DNA of 63,008 nt from an uncultured Bacteroidales bacterium (GCA_905234285.1 CAJOHK010000028.1:1-63008); one strand, 5' to 3'; counted from the stretch's first letter, positions 21,727 through 30,343 are shown. Notes: generated from the letters alone by a model not told the origin. Translations and numbers: made by a program.

Positions 21727-23239
21727 ATGCGTATGAAAAGACTGCTTGCTTCACTCACGGTTCTCGTTTTTGCCTTCCTTCCGCTTTTTGCGCAGGAATT
21801 TGTGGGCCAGAACTGCACCTCCATCATGGTAGGAAAGAAGGCCTCGGCCGACGGCTCTGTCATCACCTCCCATACCTGCGACGGCGTCTATCGGACCTGG
21901 GCCCAGTGGGAGCCGGCGGCCGATCATGAGCCGGGAGCCCTGCATGCAGTCCAGAGGGGCACCATGAACACCCGCTTCCGCGGAGATACCACAGGTGTGA
22001 AGCTTATGGGTCAGATCCCCGAGGCAGCCCATACATACGCCTACCTCAACACGGCCTATCCCTGCCTCAACGAGAAGCAGCTGGCCATGGGGGAGACCAC
22101 CTTCGTCGGCCCGGACACCCTGGTGAACGAGGCCGGGTGGTTCACCATCGAGGAGCTGGAACGTGTGGCCCTGCAGCGCTGCGACAATGCCCGCGATGCC
22201 ATCCGCCTCATGGGCTCCCTGGCCGAGGAATACGGCTACGGCGATGAAGGCGAATGCCTCACGGTGGCCGATAAGAACGAGGTCTGGCAGTTCGAAATCC
22301 TGGGTGTCGGCCATGAGAAGGTGGGTGCCGCCTGGGTGGCGCAGCGCATTCCCGACGACCACGTGGCAGTATCGGCCAACATCCCCCGCATCGGCAAGAT
22401 CAACCGCAAGAGCAAGGACATGCTAGCCTCGGCCAATGTAGAGCAGGTGGCCCTGGACAACGGTCTTTGGGACGGGAAGGGCGAGTTTGTCTTTTGGAAA
22501 GTCTTCAATACCGATTACGGCAACGGCAGGAATTTCAACGACCGTGAGTGGTTCATTCTCAATCACTTTGCTCCGTCCCTGGGGCTCACCTATGACATGG
22601 AGGAACTGCCTTTCTCCGTCAAGCCTGAGCAACCCGTAGACGTGCGCGAGGTGATGGCTCTCTTCCGGGAAACCTACGAGGGCACCGACTTTGACATGAC
22701 CCGCAACGTGAAGCTGGCCCTTCCGGGCAACAAGGAGCACCCGGCCGATACCATTGTGAGCCCCATCGCCAACCCCTGGATGAACGGAGTCATGTCCCGC
22801 ACGCCGCCGGACGGTAGCCGTGGCGTGGTGCGCCTATTCGCATGTAACACAGCTTCGCTCCTGGCTGCCCGACGAGGTGGGCGGCATCTGCTGGCTCTCC
22901 CTGGATAATCCTGCCCAGAGTCCCCGCATTCCCATTTTCTGCGGCACCACTTCGCTCCCCAAGGCCTATGAAACTTGCGGCCAAGGGCAGTATGTGCCCG
23001 ACTGCGCCCTGTGGAGTTTCCGTCGGGCTAATAAGCTGGCCACCCTGGCCTGGCAAGGCACCCAAGAAGGCTTCAACAAGGAAGTCCTGCGGATAGAAGC
23101 ACTGGCCATCGACGGCCTTCCCACCTCGGGAACGCCGGCATCGCTCAACGCCTATACGGAGTATATCTTTAACGAAGCGGCCCGCGCCTGGAAAGCCATG
23201 GAAGAGAACTACTGGCTCCAGTTCGGGCTGGGGTTCTAA
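21727..23239 (+). pseudogene. Secreted C69-family dipeptidase, frameshifted
   Basis: Signal peptide (LLASLTVLVFAFLPLFAQ) followed by the N-terminal nucleophile region NCTSIMVGKKASADGSV, with Cys as the expected catalytic residue after processing, and TSHTCDG. The first frame keeps family sequence to about WMNGVMSRT (22800) and then becomes nonsense, stopping at 22908. Family sequence resumes one frame over as TVAVAWCAYSHVTQLRSW and LPDEVGG and runs to the stop at 23239. The switch needs a one-base skip between about 22801 and 22814, in a CCGCCGG-rich stretch. The joined product would be about 500 residues, near family length. Either a recent mutation or an indel error; the rest is well preserved. 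Confidence 0.85.
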
Positions 23240-23664
23240 AACGCCTTGTCCAGTTCTTCCTCTACGCCTTTCACAAAGCGCTTGAGGCCGTCGACCATGG
23301 TAGTCATGGCCGAATCTACCTGTGCCTCTATCTCCTTGCCGTCTTTGTCGGTGGGCCGCCATTTGACCGTGGTGTAGGTTCCCGTGGCGGTGTCGAAGAT
23401 CTGGTAAGTGCCCACCTTCCGGGTGCGGCGGAACTCGTATCGGCCAATTTGCCGATGATTGTGGCTCTGCTTGGGAGAAATGACTTCTTCCCAGTGCATG
23501 TCGGACTCGGTGTCATAATGCACGGCCGACAGCTCCCCAGTAGCCGTGTCCAGTTTGAGGGAATAGCCGGGGTACAGCACCTTGATGTGCTTGAATCGGC
23601 CCACTTGGGCTTGGACGGGGGCGCAAAGGACGAGCGCCAGCAAAAGGATGAGAATACGTTTCAC
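23236..23664 (-). CDS. Secreted protein of unknown function
   Basis: 142 residues with a clear signal peptide (ILILLLALVLCAPVQAQ). The mature part is largely beta (VGTYQIFDTATGTYTTVKW) with a charged C-terminal helix. No family recognised. It lies two bases downstream of the yccF stop on the same strand, so the two are likely co-transcribed. Its 3' end overlaps the 3' end of the convergent dipeptidase by four bases. Confidence 0.65.
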   Translation of the reverse strand: MKRILILLLALVLCAPVQAQVGRFKHIKVLYPGYSLKLDTATGELSAVHYDTESDMHWEEVISPKQSHNHRQIGRYEFRRTRKVGTYQIFDTATGTYTTVKWRPTDKDGKEIEAQVDSAMTTMVDGLKRFVKGVEEELDKAF

Positions 23665-23666
23665 GG

Positions 23667-24035
23667 CTATTGAATGATTTTACCAAACGGAAATATGGAG
23701 CCGATGGCCATCTTGAAATGCTGCACTCCCCAGGGAATACCCACTATGGTGAGGCAGAACAGTAAGCCGAAGCCAAAGTGCAAGATGGCAATCTCCCACC
23801 AGCCAGTGAGGATCCAAATGAGGTTCATCACCGTGGACAGGCAGCCGGGTTGCCCCGGGCCGTCTACCAATTGATGACCGAAGGGCCACAGGGAATAGGT
23901 CCCCAGCTTGAACAGCTGCATGCCAAAAGGAATGCCCACAATGGTGATACATATCAGCAGGCCCACGATGTAATAAATGACGGCTATCATGATGCCGCCC
24001 AAAACGAGCCAAAGAAGATTACCCAAAAATTTCAT
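23667..24035 (-). CDS. yccF: YccF-domain inner-membrane protein
   Basis: 122 residues made of two similar halves, each with a hydrophobic hairpin and the signature ITIVGIPFGMQLFKLG or LTIVGIPWGVQHFKMA followed by a (L/I)xPFG motif. This is the duplicated YccF (DUF307) domain. It is an integral membrane protein of unknown function. First gene of a pair with the small secreted protein gene downstream. Confidence 0.9.
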   Translation of the reverse strand: MKFLGNLLWLVLGGIMIAVIYYIVGLLICITIVGIPFGMQLFKLGTYSLWPFGHQLVDGPGQPGCLSTVMNLIWILTGWWEIAILHFGFGLLFCLTIVGIPWGVQHFKMAIGSIFPFGKIIQ

Positions 24036-24089
24036 AGTTGCCAGTTTGTGCAGACCTGTTTTACAAAAATCTTGCCTTGCAGTCAGGGA

Positions 24090-24764
24090 CTATTTAAGTG
24101 CCTGCAACACGGCTTCTTCCATAATCTTATAGCCCGATAGGGTAGGATGCACGCCGTCTTTTGTAAGCGAAGGCTTTTGAACGCCATTTTCATCGGCCAT
24201 CAAAAAGGCCAGGTCGATAAGAAGAAAGCCATTGTCCCGGGCATAGGTGCGGAGGGCCTGGTTGAACGTATGAATCTGCTCCGGAACACCGGTAAGCCCT
24301 TTGCGCCAGGGGAAACCTTCCGTCGGAATCAGGGTGTTAAGAACCGGCAGAATGCCATGGGTGACCGCCAGCTCGCACATGGAAGCGATATTCCCCAGGG
24401 TGTTCTCCAGGGAGATATATCCCAGATTGCGCGCAATGTCATTGATGCCGCCCAGGATGACGACGTATTGAGGCGCGAGGTCCAGCACATCACGGCGGAA
24501 CCGTACTAGCATTTGTGCCGTGACCTGCCCGCTGATACCGCGGCCCACAATCCTGTTCCCAGTGAAGAAAACTGGATCGGCGTCAAACCATCCGTCGGTG
24601 ATGGAATCTCCCATGATCACAGCCAGCGGAGCGCTGCTGCGAAGCGTCTCGTTGGAAGCGGCATAACGTTCAAAATTGGCCCAGTCGTAGCTGGGAACCA
24701 TATCCTGCGCCCGGCTGCCGAAGCACAGCAGGGACAACGTCAGAAATACTAATACTTTCTTCAT
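24090..24764 (-). CDS. Secreted SGNH/GDSL-family hydrolase
   Basis: 224 residues from MKKVLVF, with a signal peptide (VLVFLTLSLLCFGSRAQ). SGNH blocks are visible: block I GDSITDGW with the catalytic Ser, block II around GRGISGQ, block III GGINDIA with Asn, and block V DGVHP with Asp and His. Likely an esterase or deacetylase acting on glycans or lipids in the periplasm; the substrate is unknown. The start was set downstream of the TATTTTTG box at 24791-24798. An array of GGACACC palindromes lies just upstream of that promoter. Confidence 0.88.
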   Translation of the reverse strand: MKKVLVFLTLSLLCFGSRAQDMVPSYDWANFERYAASNETLRSSAPLAVIMGDSITDGWFDADPVFFTGNRIVGRGISGQVTAQMLVRFRRDVLDLAPQYVVILGGINDIARNLGYISLENTLGNIASMCELAVTHGILPVLNTLIPTEGFPWRKGLTGVPEQIHTFNQALRTYARDNGFLLIDLAFLMADENGVQKPSLTKDGVHPTLSGYKIMEEAVLQALK

Positions 24765-24790
24765 AATGGTGGTTACCTCAAGTTTCTGTA

Positions 24791-24798
24791 CAAAAATA
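24791..24798 (-). promoter_or_regulatory. -7 box (TATTTTTG) for the SGNH hydrolase
   Basis: TAnnTTTG on the minus strand, about 27 bases upstream of the start codon. Confidence 0.6.
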
Positions 24799-24828
24799 GT
24801 GAAAATACCTTTCCCCTGGCTAGGAAGT

Positions 24829-24905
24829 GGACACCAAAACGCCAAATTGGTGTCCCGGCGCCCCAAAATCTACGGCCCGGACACCAGAACGGCCTTTTGG
24901 TGTCC
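24829..24905. repeat. Paired-palindrome element, GGACACC type (2 units)
   Basis: Two 27-bp palindromic units (24829-24855 and 24879-24905), each GGACACCA...(T)TGGTGTCC with an A-rich/T-rich interior, are separated by exactly 23 bp (24856-24878). The spacer has CCAAAATC at its positions 8-15, the same as the spacers of the GTGAACAAAA-type arrays at 28.7 and 39.1 kb, although the stem sequences differ. It sits directly upstream of the SGNH hydrolase promoter. Confidence 0.8.
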
Positions 24906-25008
24906 GCAGCCCAGTTTCCGGCATAAAATCCTTTCCCAACGGTCCAGCCGGTGGGACGCTGGACATGGAAACGAGCATTTGGGGAAGGAAACAGGAAATT
25001 AGTTCGAT

Positions 25009-25110
25009 CAGTTAACTGATTGATGCTGTGCGTTTTACAGAAAAGCAGTCCGGCAAATAGCCGGACTGAATATCTAGAAGTGATTGATTATCAGTGTGTT
25101 AGGTGAACAG
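25009..25110. repeat. Intergenic hairpin repeat, AGTCCGGC family, copy C
   Basis: Core hairpin CAGTCCGGC-AAATA-GCCGGACTG (25046-25068), with the loop inverted relative to copies A and B. The 3' flank (GAATATCT, then TGATTATCAG, then TTAGGTGA) is shared with copy A at 3653-3695, so the repeat unit extends at least 40 bases past the hairpin. A further palindrome ATCAGTTAACTGAT lies at about 25009-25022. No gene is present in 24.80-25.16 kb. Confidence 0.65.
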
Positions 25111-25123
25111 GTGGGAGGGGTAA

Positions 25124-25160
25124 AAAATCAGACACCTACAATCTGTAAGTGTCTGATTTT
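25124..25160 (-). terminator. Terminator of tRNA-Val
   Basis: Arms AAAATCAGACAC (25124-25135) and GTGTCTGATTTT (25149-25160) form a 12-bp hairpin just past the tRNA 3' end; on the minus strand the stem is followed by U residues. Confidence 0.8.
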
Positions 25161-25166
25161 CTTTCG

Positions 25167-25241
25167 TGAGGACACGCAGATTTGAACTGCGGACCTCTTG
25201 CCTGTCAAGCAAGCGCTCTAAACCAACTGAGCTATGCCCTC
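25167..25241 (-). tRNA. tRNA-Val (anticodon GAC)
   Basis: Cloverleaf on the minus strand: acceptor GAGGGCA/TGTCCTC, D arm GCTC...GAGC, anticodon stem CTTGC/GCAAG with loop TTGACAG giving anticodon GAC (reads GUC/GUU), and T arm with GTTCAAATC. The 3' CCA is not encoded. A TATCTTTG promoter box lies at 25252-25259 and a terminator follows. Confidence 0.93.
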
Positions 25242-25251
25242 AAAAGGACTG

Positions 25252-25259
25252 CAAAGATA
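25252..25259 (-). promoter_or_regulatory. -7 box (TATCTTTG) for tRNA-Val
   Basis: Consensus box 11 bases upstream of the mature 5' end; the leader AGGACTGCAAA(G/A)ATA is nearly the same as that of tRNA-Ala. Confidence 0.65.
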
Positions 25260-25290
25260 GAGAGAAATATCTTATTCTGCAAATCTTTTT

Positions 25291-27252
25291 TTACAGGTAA
25301 TCCTCAAAGTACTGCGTGACCTTGTCCATAAGGTGGATGCGGTTGCGGCCGAAGACATTGTGCTGGGCCACGGGGTAGGGGAAGTAGTCTACGGGAATTT
25401 CCAGGTTGATGCATTGCTGGATAAAACTCAGGCTGTGCTGCCACACCACGGTGTTGTCTATGGCGCCCTGGCAAATGAGGAGGTGTCCCTTGAGATCCTT
25501 GGCCTTATTCATCAGCGAAACCTGTTCGAAGCCTTCCGGGTTGGTCTCTTGGGTGTCCATGTAGCGCTCTCCGTACATAATCTCGTACCACTTCCAGTCA
25601 ATTACGGGGCCGCCGGCTACGCCCACTTTGAATACATCCGGGTAGTTGGTGATGAGGCTGATGGTCATGAATCCGCCGTAGCTCCAACCGTGCACGCCGA
25701 TGCGCTCCCCGTCCACATAGGGGAGTGAGCGCAGCCAGTTGATGCCCACCATCTGGTCGGCCATCTCGGCCTGGCCGCACTGGCGGTTGATGGCCTTCTC
25801 AAACGCGGCGCCCCGGTTCTCGGTGCCGCGGTTGTCCTGGATGAACACCAGATAGCCCTTTTGTGCCATGAGCATTTCCCACATGCGGATGTTGCCCAGC
25901 CACTTGTCCTGCACCAGCTGGCTGTGCGGGCCGCCATACACATAGAGGATGACGGGGTACTTCTGCGAAGGGTCAAAGTCCTTGGGATAGATGAGCCGAT
26001 AATAATTCTCGTACTGGCCGTCGGCGCTGGGGACGGTCCCCAGTTCTACAGCGCAGGAGGCATAATCGGCCAAAGGATCCTCTCCGGCAAACAGTTCTTC
26101 GGTCACTTTGCCGTCGGTTGAACGCCTGAGCACGCGGGACGGCTGGGAAGTGGTGGAATAGTAATCCAGGAACCAGTGCATGTCCGGGCTCAACACCACG
26201 TTATGCCATCCACGTTCTGGGGTAAGCGCAACCGGCTTGCCTATTTTGCACTTTTTCAGGTTTTTGCCGGGCGTAACACTTATCTTGAAGAGGTGATTCT
26301 CTACCGGAGAAACCTCGGCCGAAGTATAGTAGACATCGCGTCCGTCGTTGCCCACATACGTCACATCGGCATCTACGGCGGTGAGCCGGCGTACAGAGCC
26401 CAGCGTGTCCAGCAGATACAGGTTGCGGAAGCCGTCGCGGTTGTCGGTGCGATAGATGTACAGGTCCTTCCGACCCTTGAGCGGACGGATGGGATCCAGC
26501 GGCTCAATCCATGCGTCGTTGTCATCGGTGAGGAGGGTGCGCACAAAGGAACCGTCGGCGCTGCGGTACTGGTTGAGCTTCATGTGATGCTGGCTGCGGT
26601 CCAGCACCTGCACAAAAATGGAGCGGCTGTCGGGGCTCCAGCTCACGTTGGTGAGGTAGCGCTCGGGGGTGAACTCCTGCACGTCCAGATAGACGGTGCT
26701 GTGGCTCTCAAAGTCATAGACACCCAGCTGGATGAGCTCCGAATCCATGCCGTTCATTGGATACTTGATATTGACCAGGCTACCGGTGCGGGTGGTGATG
26801 TCCAGCAACGGGAAAGAGGTCACGCGAGACTGGTCCTTGAGGTAGAAGGCCACCTTGCTGCTGTCCGGGGACAGGTACCAGCCCTCGCCGATGCCGAACT
26901 CGTTGCGGCTCACGCTCTCGCCAAAAACCAGGTCTGGGCCGTCGGAGGCGGCAATGGTAAAGGTCTCGCCGAGCCGATTGTCCCGGTACATCAGGCTGCC
27001 CTCTTCCTGGAACAGGGTGTAATGCTCGGCGGCTTCTTCCTCCTGGAAATGCCGGGCCGACATCTTGGCCACGCTGCCATCGGCCTCAAATACGTACCGG
27101 GGCGTCCTGGCCAGGCCCACTCCTTGATAGATGGCCTCTTCCATGGTGAGGTTTTTCCCGTCGTGGGCGGGCCGAAGGTCAATGACGCGGTTCTGTGCAA
27201 AAAGTGCGCTGCCCATTAGGACAGTGCACAGTAATAAAGTGAGTTTTTTCAT
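25291..27252 (-). CDS. Secreted S9-family (DPP-IV-like) serine peptidase
   Basis: 653 residues with a signal peptide (LTLLLCTVLMGSALFAQ). An N-terminal beta-propeller region (about 30-420) contains WSPDSRSIFVQ-type blades. The C-terminal alpha/beta hydrolase has the nucleophile GWSYGGFMT, the acid in GAIDNTVVW and the His in VAQHNVFG. The EN(R/N)Y-type segment before the catalytic domain fits dipeptidyl peptidases that remove Xaa-Pro dipeptides in the periplasm. A second S9 enzyme is encoded at 34.1 kb. It lies 8 bases downstream of the small membrane protein gene and probably shares its promoter. Confidence 0.92.
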   Translation of the reverse strand: MKKLTLLLCTVLMGSALFAQNRVIDLRPAHDGKNLTMEEAIYQGVGLARTPRYVFEADGSVAKMSARHFQEEEAAEHYTLFQEEGSLMYRDNRLGETFTIAASDGPDLVFGESVSRNEFGIGEGWYLSPDSSKVAFYLKDQSRVTSFPLLDITTRTGSLVNIKYPMNGMDSELIQLGVYDFESHSTVYLDVQEFTPERYLTNVSWSPDSRSIFVQVLDRSQHHMKLNQYRSADGSFVRTLLTDDNDAWIEPLDPIRPLKGRKDLYIYRTDNRDGFRNLYLLDTLGSVRRLTAVDADVTYVGNDGRDVYYTSAEVSPVENHLFKISVTPGKNLKKCKIGKPVALTPERGWHNVVLSPDMHWFLDYYSTTSQPSRVLRRSTDGKVTEELFAGEDPLADYASCAVELGTVPSADGQYENYYRLIYPKDFDPSQKYPVILYVYGGPHSQLVQDKWLGNIRMWEMLMAQKGYLVFIQDNRGTENRGAAFEKAINRQCGQAEMADQMVGINWLRSLPYVDGERIGVHGWSYGGFMTISLITNYPDVFKVGVAGGPVIDWKWYEIMYGERYMDTQETNPEGFEQVSLMNKAKDLKGHLLICQGAIDNTVVWQHSLSFIQQCINLEIPVDYFPYPVAQHNVFGRNRIHLMDKVTQYFEDYL

Positions 27253-27260
27253 GCTGATAA

Positions 27261-27698
27261 TCAGAGGAAAAAGCCTTCTGGTGCGTTGAACTCCGTTTCC
27301 GGGCTCTGGTTAAAGGAGTGCCCGTCGCTTTTGACGCTGTCTACCACGGCCCTTTCATAGCCGCGCCAGGGCAGGCGGCCCTTGTACTCTTTGTAGTGGA
27401 CAGTTACTTTGAGGCCGGTCATCTGGATGAGCTGCTGGGCCACCTCTTTGTTGGCAACCGAGAATTTGAACGTCTTGGATTGAACCGAGCCAAGGTTGTT
27501 CTTGGAGCCGTAGCCCACAAGGATCATCTCTCCTTCATAGGTCTTGAAGAGGTAGCCGGTATAGGTGAGGGAGTTGAGTTCTCCGGTTTTGGTGCCGTCC
27601 GAGAAGACCCACAAAAACTTGAAATAGCAGAACCCGGCGGCCGCCAGAAGAACGATAATCGTGACGAGCCAAACGGTGATTTTTCCAGCCTTTGTCAT
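27261..27698 (-). CDS. Membrane-anchored protein of unknown function
   Basis: 145 residues with one N-terminal transmembrane helix (ITVWLVTIIVLLAAAGFCYF) and a soluble domain containing FSDGTKTGELNSLTYTGYLFKTYEGEM. Similar small proteins with the FSDG.R.G pattern are common in Bacteroidales, where they have no established role. The C-terminal part is basic and beta-rich (VTVHYKEYKGRLPWRGY). It is the first gene ahead of the S9 peptidase and has a TATATTTG box at 27721-27728. Confidence 0.7.
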   Translation of the reverse strand: MTKAGKITVWLVTIIVLLAAAGFCYFKFLWVFSDGTKTGELNSLTYTGYLFKTYEGEMILVGYGSKNNLGSVQSKTFKFSVANKEVAQQLIQMTGLKVTVHYKEYKGRLPWRGYERAVVDSVKSDGHSFNQSPETEFNAPEGFFL

Positions 27699-27720
27699 AT
27701 AACAACGTTTTTTTAATTCA

Positions 27721-27728
27721 CAAATATA
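27721..27728 (-). promoter_or_regulatory. -7 box (TATATTTG) for the membrane protein/S9 peptidase pair
   Basis: TAnnTTTG on the minus strand, 23 bases upstream of the start codon at 27698. Confidence 0.6.
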
Positions 27729-27757
27729 AGAAAGATATGAACAAAAGACAACAATCC

Positions 27758-28696
27758 CTATTGGAATAGGCTTAAGAACTGTGCGGCATCCACGCCGTCC
27801 AGGTATTGGCCTACGGGAAGGTCTTTGAGTTCATCCAGGCGTTTTCCTTGCAGGATTCCGGCTAATTCGCCGGCGGGCTTGTTCCCCAGGAAATCGCCCA
27901 TGAAACGCACCTGGTCCAGTTCCCCGTGTTTTAAGTTATACCGCACTTCTACGGTGCCGCAGGGGAACTTCCGGGAGGCGGCATGGCTGCTCATGGGGGA
28001 GTGCCCGTACACCCAGTCCCAGCTGCGGAACTTTTCATCGGCCATTTGGTCGATACACTGCAATTGCTCAAGGGAAAGGCCGACGGGAGCGTCGCCCTGC
28101 GCCAGCTCCTGTTGCAGCGCATCGCGGAAGGCCCGGATGTCGGGCAGCTGCGGGAAGGCCTCCTTGAGGTTGGTGACACGGCTGCGCACCGAGGCGATGC
28201 CGGCGGCTTCCAGCTTACTGCCAGGAACGGCCAGCGCCCGGGTGAGCGCCTCCAGATCTACGTCCCACATGAGGGTGCCGTGAATGATCACGCGGTCCCG
28301 GCTCATGCGCTTGGCATAGCCGGAGCATTTGCGGCCGTCCAGGAGGAGGTCGTTGCGACCGCTGCGCTCCACTTTTGCGCCCATGCGCTGCAGGGCGGCG
28401 GGAACCAGGTCCAGGGCATCCTCCATGAGGCCGATGGGCCCGGCAATGGTGTAGTTGAGGTTTCCTAAGTCGTGATAGACCGCCCCGCCGCCTGTGACGC
28501 GCCGAGCCAGGCAAATGCCGTGCTCCTGCAAGTAGGGGAGGTTCACCTCGGCGTAGACGCTCTGGTTATGGCCCACAATCACGGACGGCGCATTCTGCCA
28601 CAGGCAAAACACCTGGCCGGTGAGCTGCTCCAGCAGGAACTCGTCGTGCGCCATGTTCCAGTGCGGATCGGTGCAAGAATTTACCACGTAATTCAT
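27758..28696 (-). CDS. lplA: Lipoate-protein ligase A
   Basis: 312 residues. Activates free lipoate with ATP and attaches it to the lipoyl domains of 2-oxoacid dehydrogenases and the glycine cleavage H protein. The diagnostic RRVTGGGAVYHD is at about 65-76, followed by NLNYTI, the conserved lysine region DGRKCSGYAKR, and HGTLMWDVD. A C-terminal accessory domain (about 230-312) is present. Divergent from mnmA; the 245-base gap between them holds both promoters and a four-unit palindrome array. Confidence 0.93.
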   Translation of the reverse strand: MNYVVNSCTDPHWNMAHDEFLLEQLTGQVFCLWQNAPSVIVGHNQSVYAEVNLPYLQEHGICLARRVTGGGAVYHDLGNLNYTIAGPIGLMEDALDLVPAALQRMGAKVERSGRNDLLLDGRKCSGYAKRMSRDRVIIHGTLMWDVDLEALTRALAVPGSKLEAAGIASVRSRVTNLKEAFPQLPDIRAFRDALQQELAQGDAPVGLSLEQLQCIDQMADEKFRSWDWVYGHSPMSSHAASRKFPCGTVEVRYNLKHGELDQVRFMGDFLGNKPAGELAGILQGKRLDELKDLPVGQYLDGVDAAQFLSLFQ

Positions 28697-28703
28697 CTAT
28701 GTG

Positions 28704-28711
28704 CAAAGATA
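28704..28711 (-). promoter_or_regulatory. -7 box (TATCTTTG) for lplA
   Basis: Consensus on the minus strand, 8 bases upstream of the lplA start codon (short leader). Confidence 0.55.
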
Positions 28712-28727
28712 CGGTTTTTTCACCCTT

Positions 28728-28910
28728 GTGAACAAAAACCACCCCTTTTTGTGCACGGCCCGGCCAAAATCGGGTTCTGGTGAACAAAAATGACGTTTTT
28801 TGTGCACGACATAGCCCAAATCGGGTTCTTGTGAACAAAAACCACCCCTTTTTGTGCACGGCCCGGCCATAATCGGGTTCTGGTGAACAAAATTGGCGTT
28901 TTTTGTGCAC
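28728..28910 (-). repeat. Paired-palindrome array R1 (4 units, GTGCACAAAA...TTTTGTTCAC type)
   Basis: Four imperfect palindromes of 28-29 bp start at 28728, 28780, 28831 and 28883 (period 51-52 bp). Each begins GTGAACAAAA and ends TTTTTGTGCAC on the plus strand. The three spacers (28757-28779, 28808-28830, 28860-28882) are exactly 23 bp and related (consensus core CCAAAATCGGGTTCT). Units 1 and 3 are identical to each other and differ from units 2 and 4 in the loop. The array fills the gap between the divergent lplA and mnmA promoters. Confidence 0.9.
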
Positions 28911-28927
28911 GGCCCGGTTAAAAAGTG

Positions 28928-28935
28928 TATCTTTG
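28928..28935 (+). promoter_or_regulatory. -7 box (TATCTTTG) for mnmA
   Basis: Consensus box 7 bases before the mnmA start codon, 17 bases after the last palindrome of array R1. Confidence 0.6.
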
Positions 28936-28942
28936 TGCCATT

Positions 28943-30343
28943 ATGGAAGAAGAGAATCGGCATTACAAAGTTTGCGTAGGTCTTTCCGGCGGCGTAGACT
29001 CCTCGGTGGCGGCCTGGCTCCTTAAGCAGCAGGGCTATGACGTCTTTGCCATGTTCATGCAAAACTGGCACGACGCCGACGCCACCCTTCACGGAGACTG
29101 CGAGTGGGAAGAGGACCGCTTTGTGGCCGAAATGGTGGCCCGCAAGATAGACATTCCGTTCTACTTTGTAGACCTGAGCAAGCAGTACCGCCAGCGCGTG
29201 GTGGATTACATGTTCAGCGAATATGAGAAGGGCCGTACCCCCAACCCTGACGTGCTCTGCAACCGGGAAATCAAGTTTGACGCCTTCATGCAGGTGGCCC
29301 TCAAATACGGGGCCGATTATGTGGCCACGGGGCATTATTGCCGCAAAGAGGTCCTCCCGGACGGGACTTGCCGCATCCTGGAAGGCACAGACCCCAACAA
29401 GGACCAGACCTATTTCCTTTGCCAATTAAGTCAGGAGCAGTTGCAAAAAGCTCTGTTTCCCATCGGCGACATCGTGAAACCCGAAGTGCGCCGGCTGGCC
29501 AAGGAGGCCGATTTACCCTCGGCCGAGAAGAAGGACTCGCAGGGCATCTGCTTTGTGGGTAAGGTGGATTTGCCTACTTTCCTGCAGCAAAAATTAGCCT
29601 CGGTAGAAGGCGACGTGGTGGAAGTCTTCGACCCCTATTATGCCGCGGACCCGCTCTACCAGTGGCAGCAGGAGACCCTGACGGGCCTCGTCAATCCGGG
29701 GGCCTCCCTGGAGCGTACCGTACATTATGCGCCAGAAGAAAAAGTGCTCACCTCGGACGGTAAGCCGCTGGGCGTGAGCCCCTTTGCCGATGACGCCCTG
29801 GCCGCTCTCTCCGACGAGCAGCTCCAAAAGTTGGCCTTGCCCGTCCATTACGACATCGGCTTCGAAACCGAGACCTACCGCAGCGGCAAGCACCATGTCA
29901 AGAAGACCCGCTACAAGGACAACCCCTTCGGCCGTATCGTAGGCCGCCATGAGGGCGCACAATTCTATACCATCGGCCAACGCAAAGGACTGGGCATCGG
30001 CGGTCATGCTCACCCAGTGTTTGTGATTGCCACCGACATTGACGCCAACCGCGTGTATGTGGGCGAAGGCCATTCCCACAAGGGACTCAGCCGCTTCTGC
30101 CTGCAGGTGGCGCCCGAGGAAATCCACTGGATTCGCCCAGACCTGGCCATCCAACCCGGAGAGATGCGCCGCTACCGCGTACGCATCCGGTATAGGCAGC
30201 CGCTACAAAGCGCCACGCTCCTGATGCGGGCGAGTGGCCTTTACATTCTTTTCGACGCTCCCCAGCGGGGTATTTCCCCCGGCCAGTTTGCCGTTTGGTA
30301 CGACGGGCAGGAAATGCTGGGCTCGGGCGTCATCCAAGCCTAG
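28943..30343 (+). CDS. mnmA: tRNA-specific 2-thiouridylase
   Basis: 466 residues; thiolates U34 of Lys, Glu and Gln tRNAs. The PP-loop GLSGGVDSSV is at about 13-22, the first catalytic Cys in DVLCNREIKF, and the second in DSQGICFVGK. KDQTYFLC and GQRKGLGIGG are further family marks. The protein is about 90 residues longer than the E. coli enzyme: between the ICFVGK motif and GRIVGRHEGAQ there is a long insert, a feature that I recall from other Bacteroidales MnmA proteins too. Start set at MEEENR just after the promoter box. Confidence 0.95.
   Translation: MEEENRHYKVCVGLSGGVDSSVAAWLLKQQGYDVFAMFMQNWHDADATLHGDCEWEEDRFVAEMVARKIDIPFYFVDLSKQYRQRVVDYMFSEYEKGRTPNPDVLCNREIKFDAFMQVALKYGADYVATGHYCRKEVLPDGTCRILEGTDPNKDQTYFLCQLSQEQLQKALFPIGDIVKPEVRRLAKEADLPSAEKKDSQGICFVGKVDLPTFLQQKLASVEGDVVEVFDPYYAADPLYQWQQETLTGLVNPGASLERTVHYAPEEKVLTSDGKPLGVSPFADDALAALSDEQLQKLALPVHYDIGFETETYRSGKHHVKKTRYKDNPFGRIVGRHEGAQFYTIGQRKGLGIGGHAHPVFVIATDIDANRVYVGEGHSHKGLSRFCLQVAPEEIHWIRPDLAIQPGEMRRYRVRIRYRQPLQSATLLMRASGLYILFDAPQRGISPGQFAVWYDGQEMLGSGVIQA

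Noticed and set aside
28728..28910. CRISPR-like regular array (period 51-52 bp)
   Set aside because: The 23-bp spacers are related to each other rather than unique, the repeats are imperfect palindromes with variable loops, the arrays have only two to four units, and there are no cas genes in the window.
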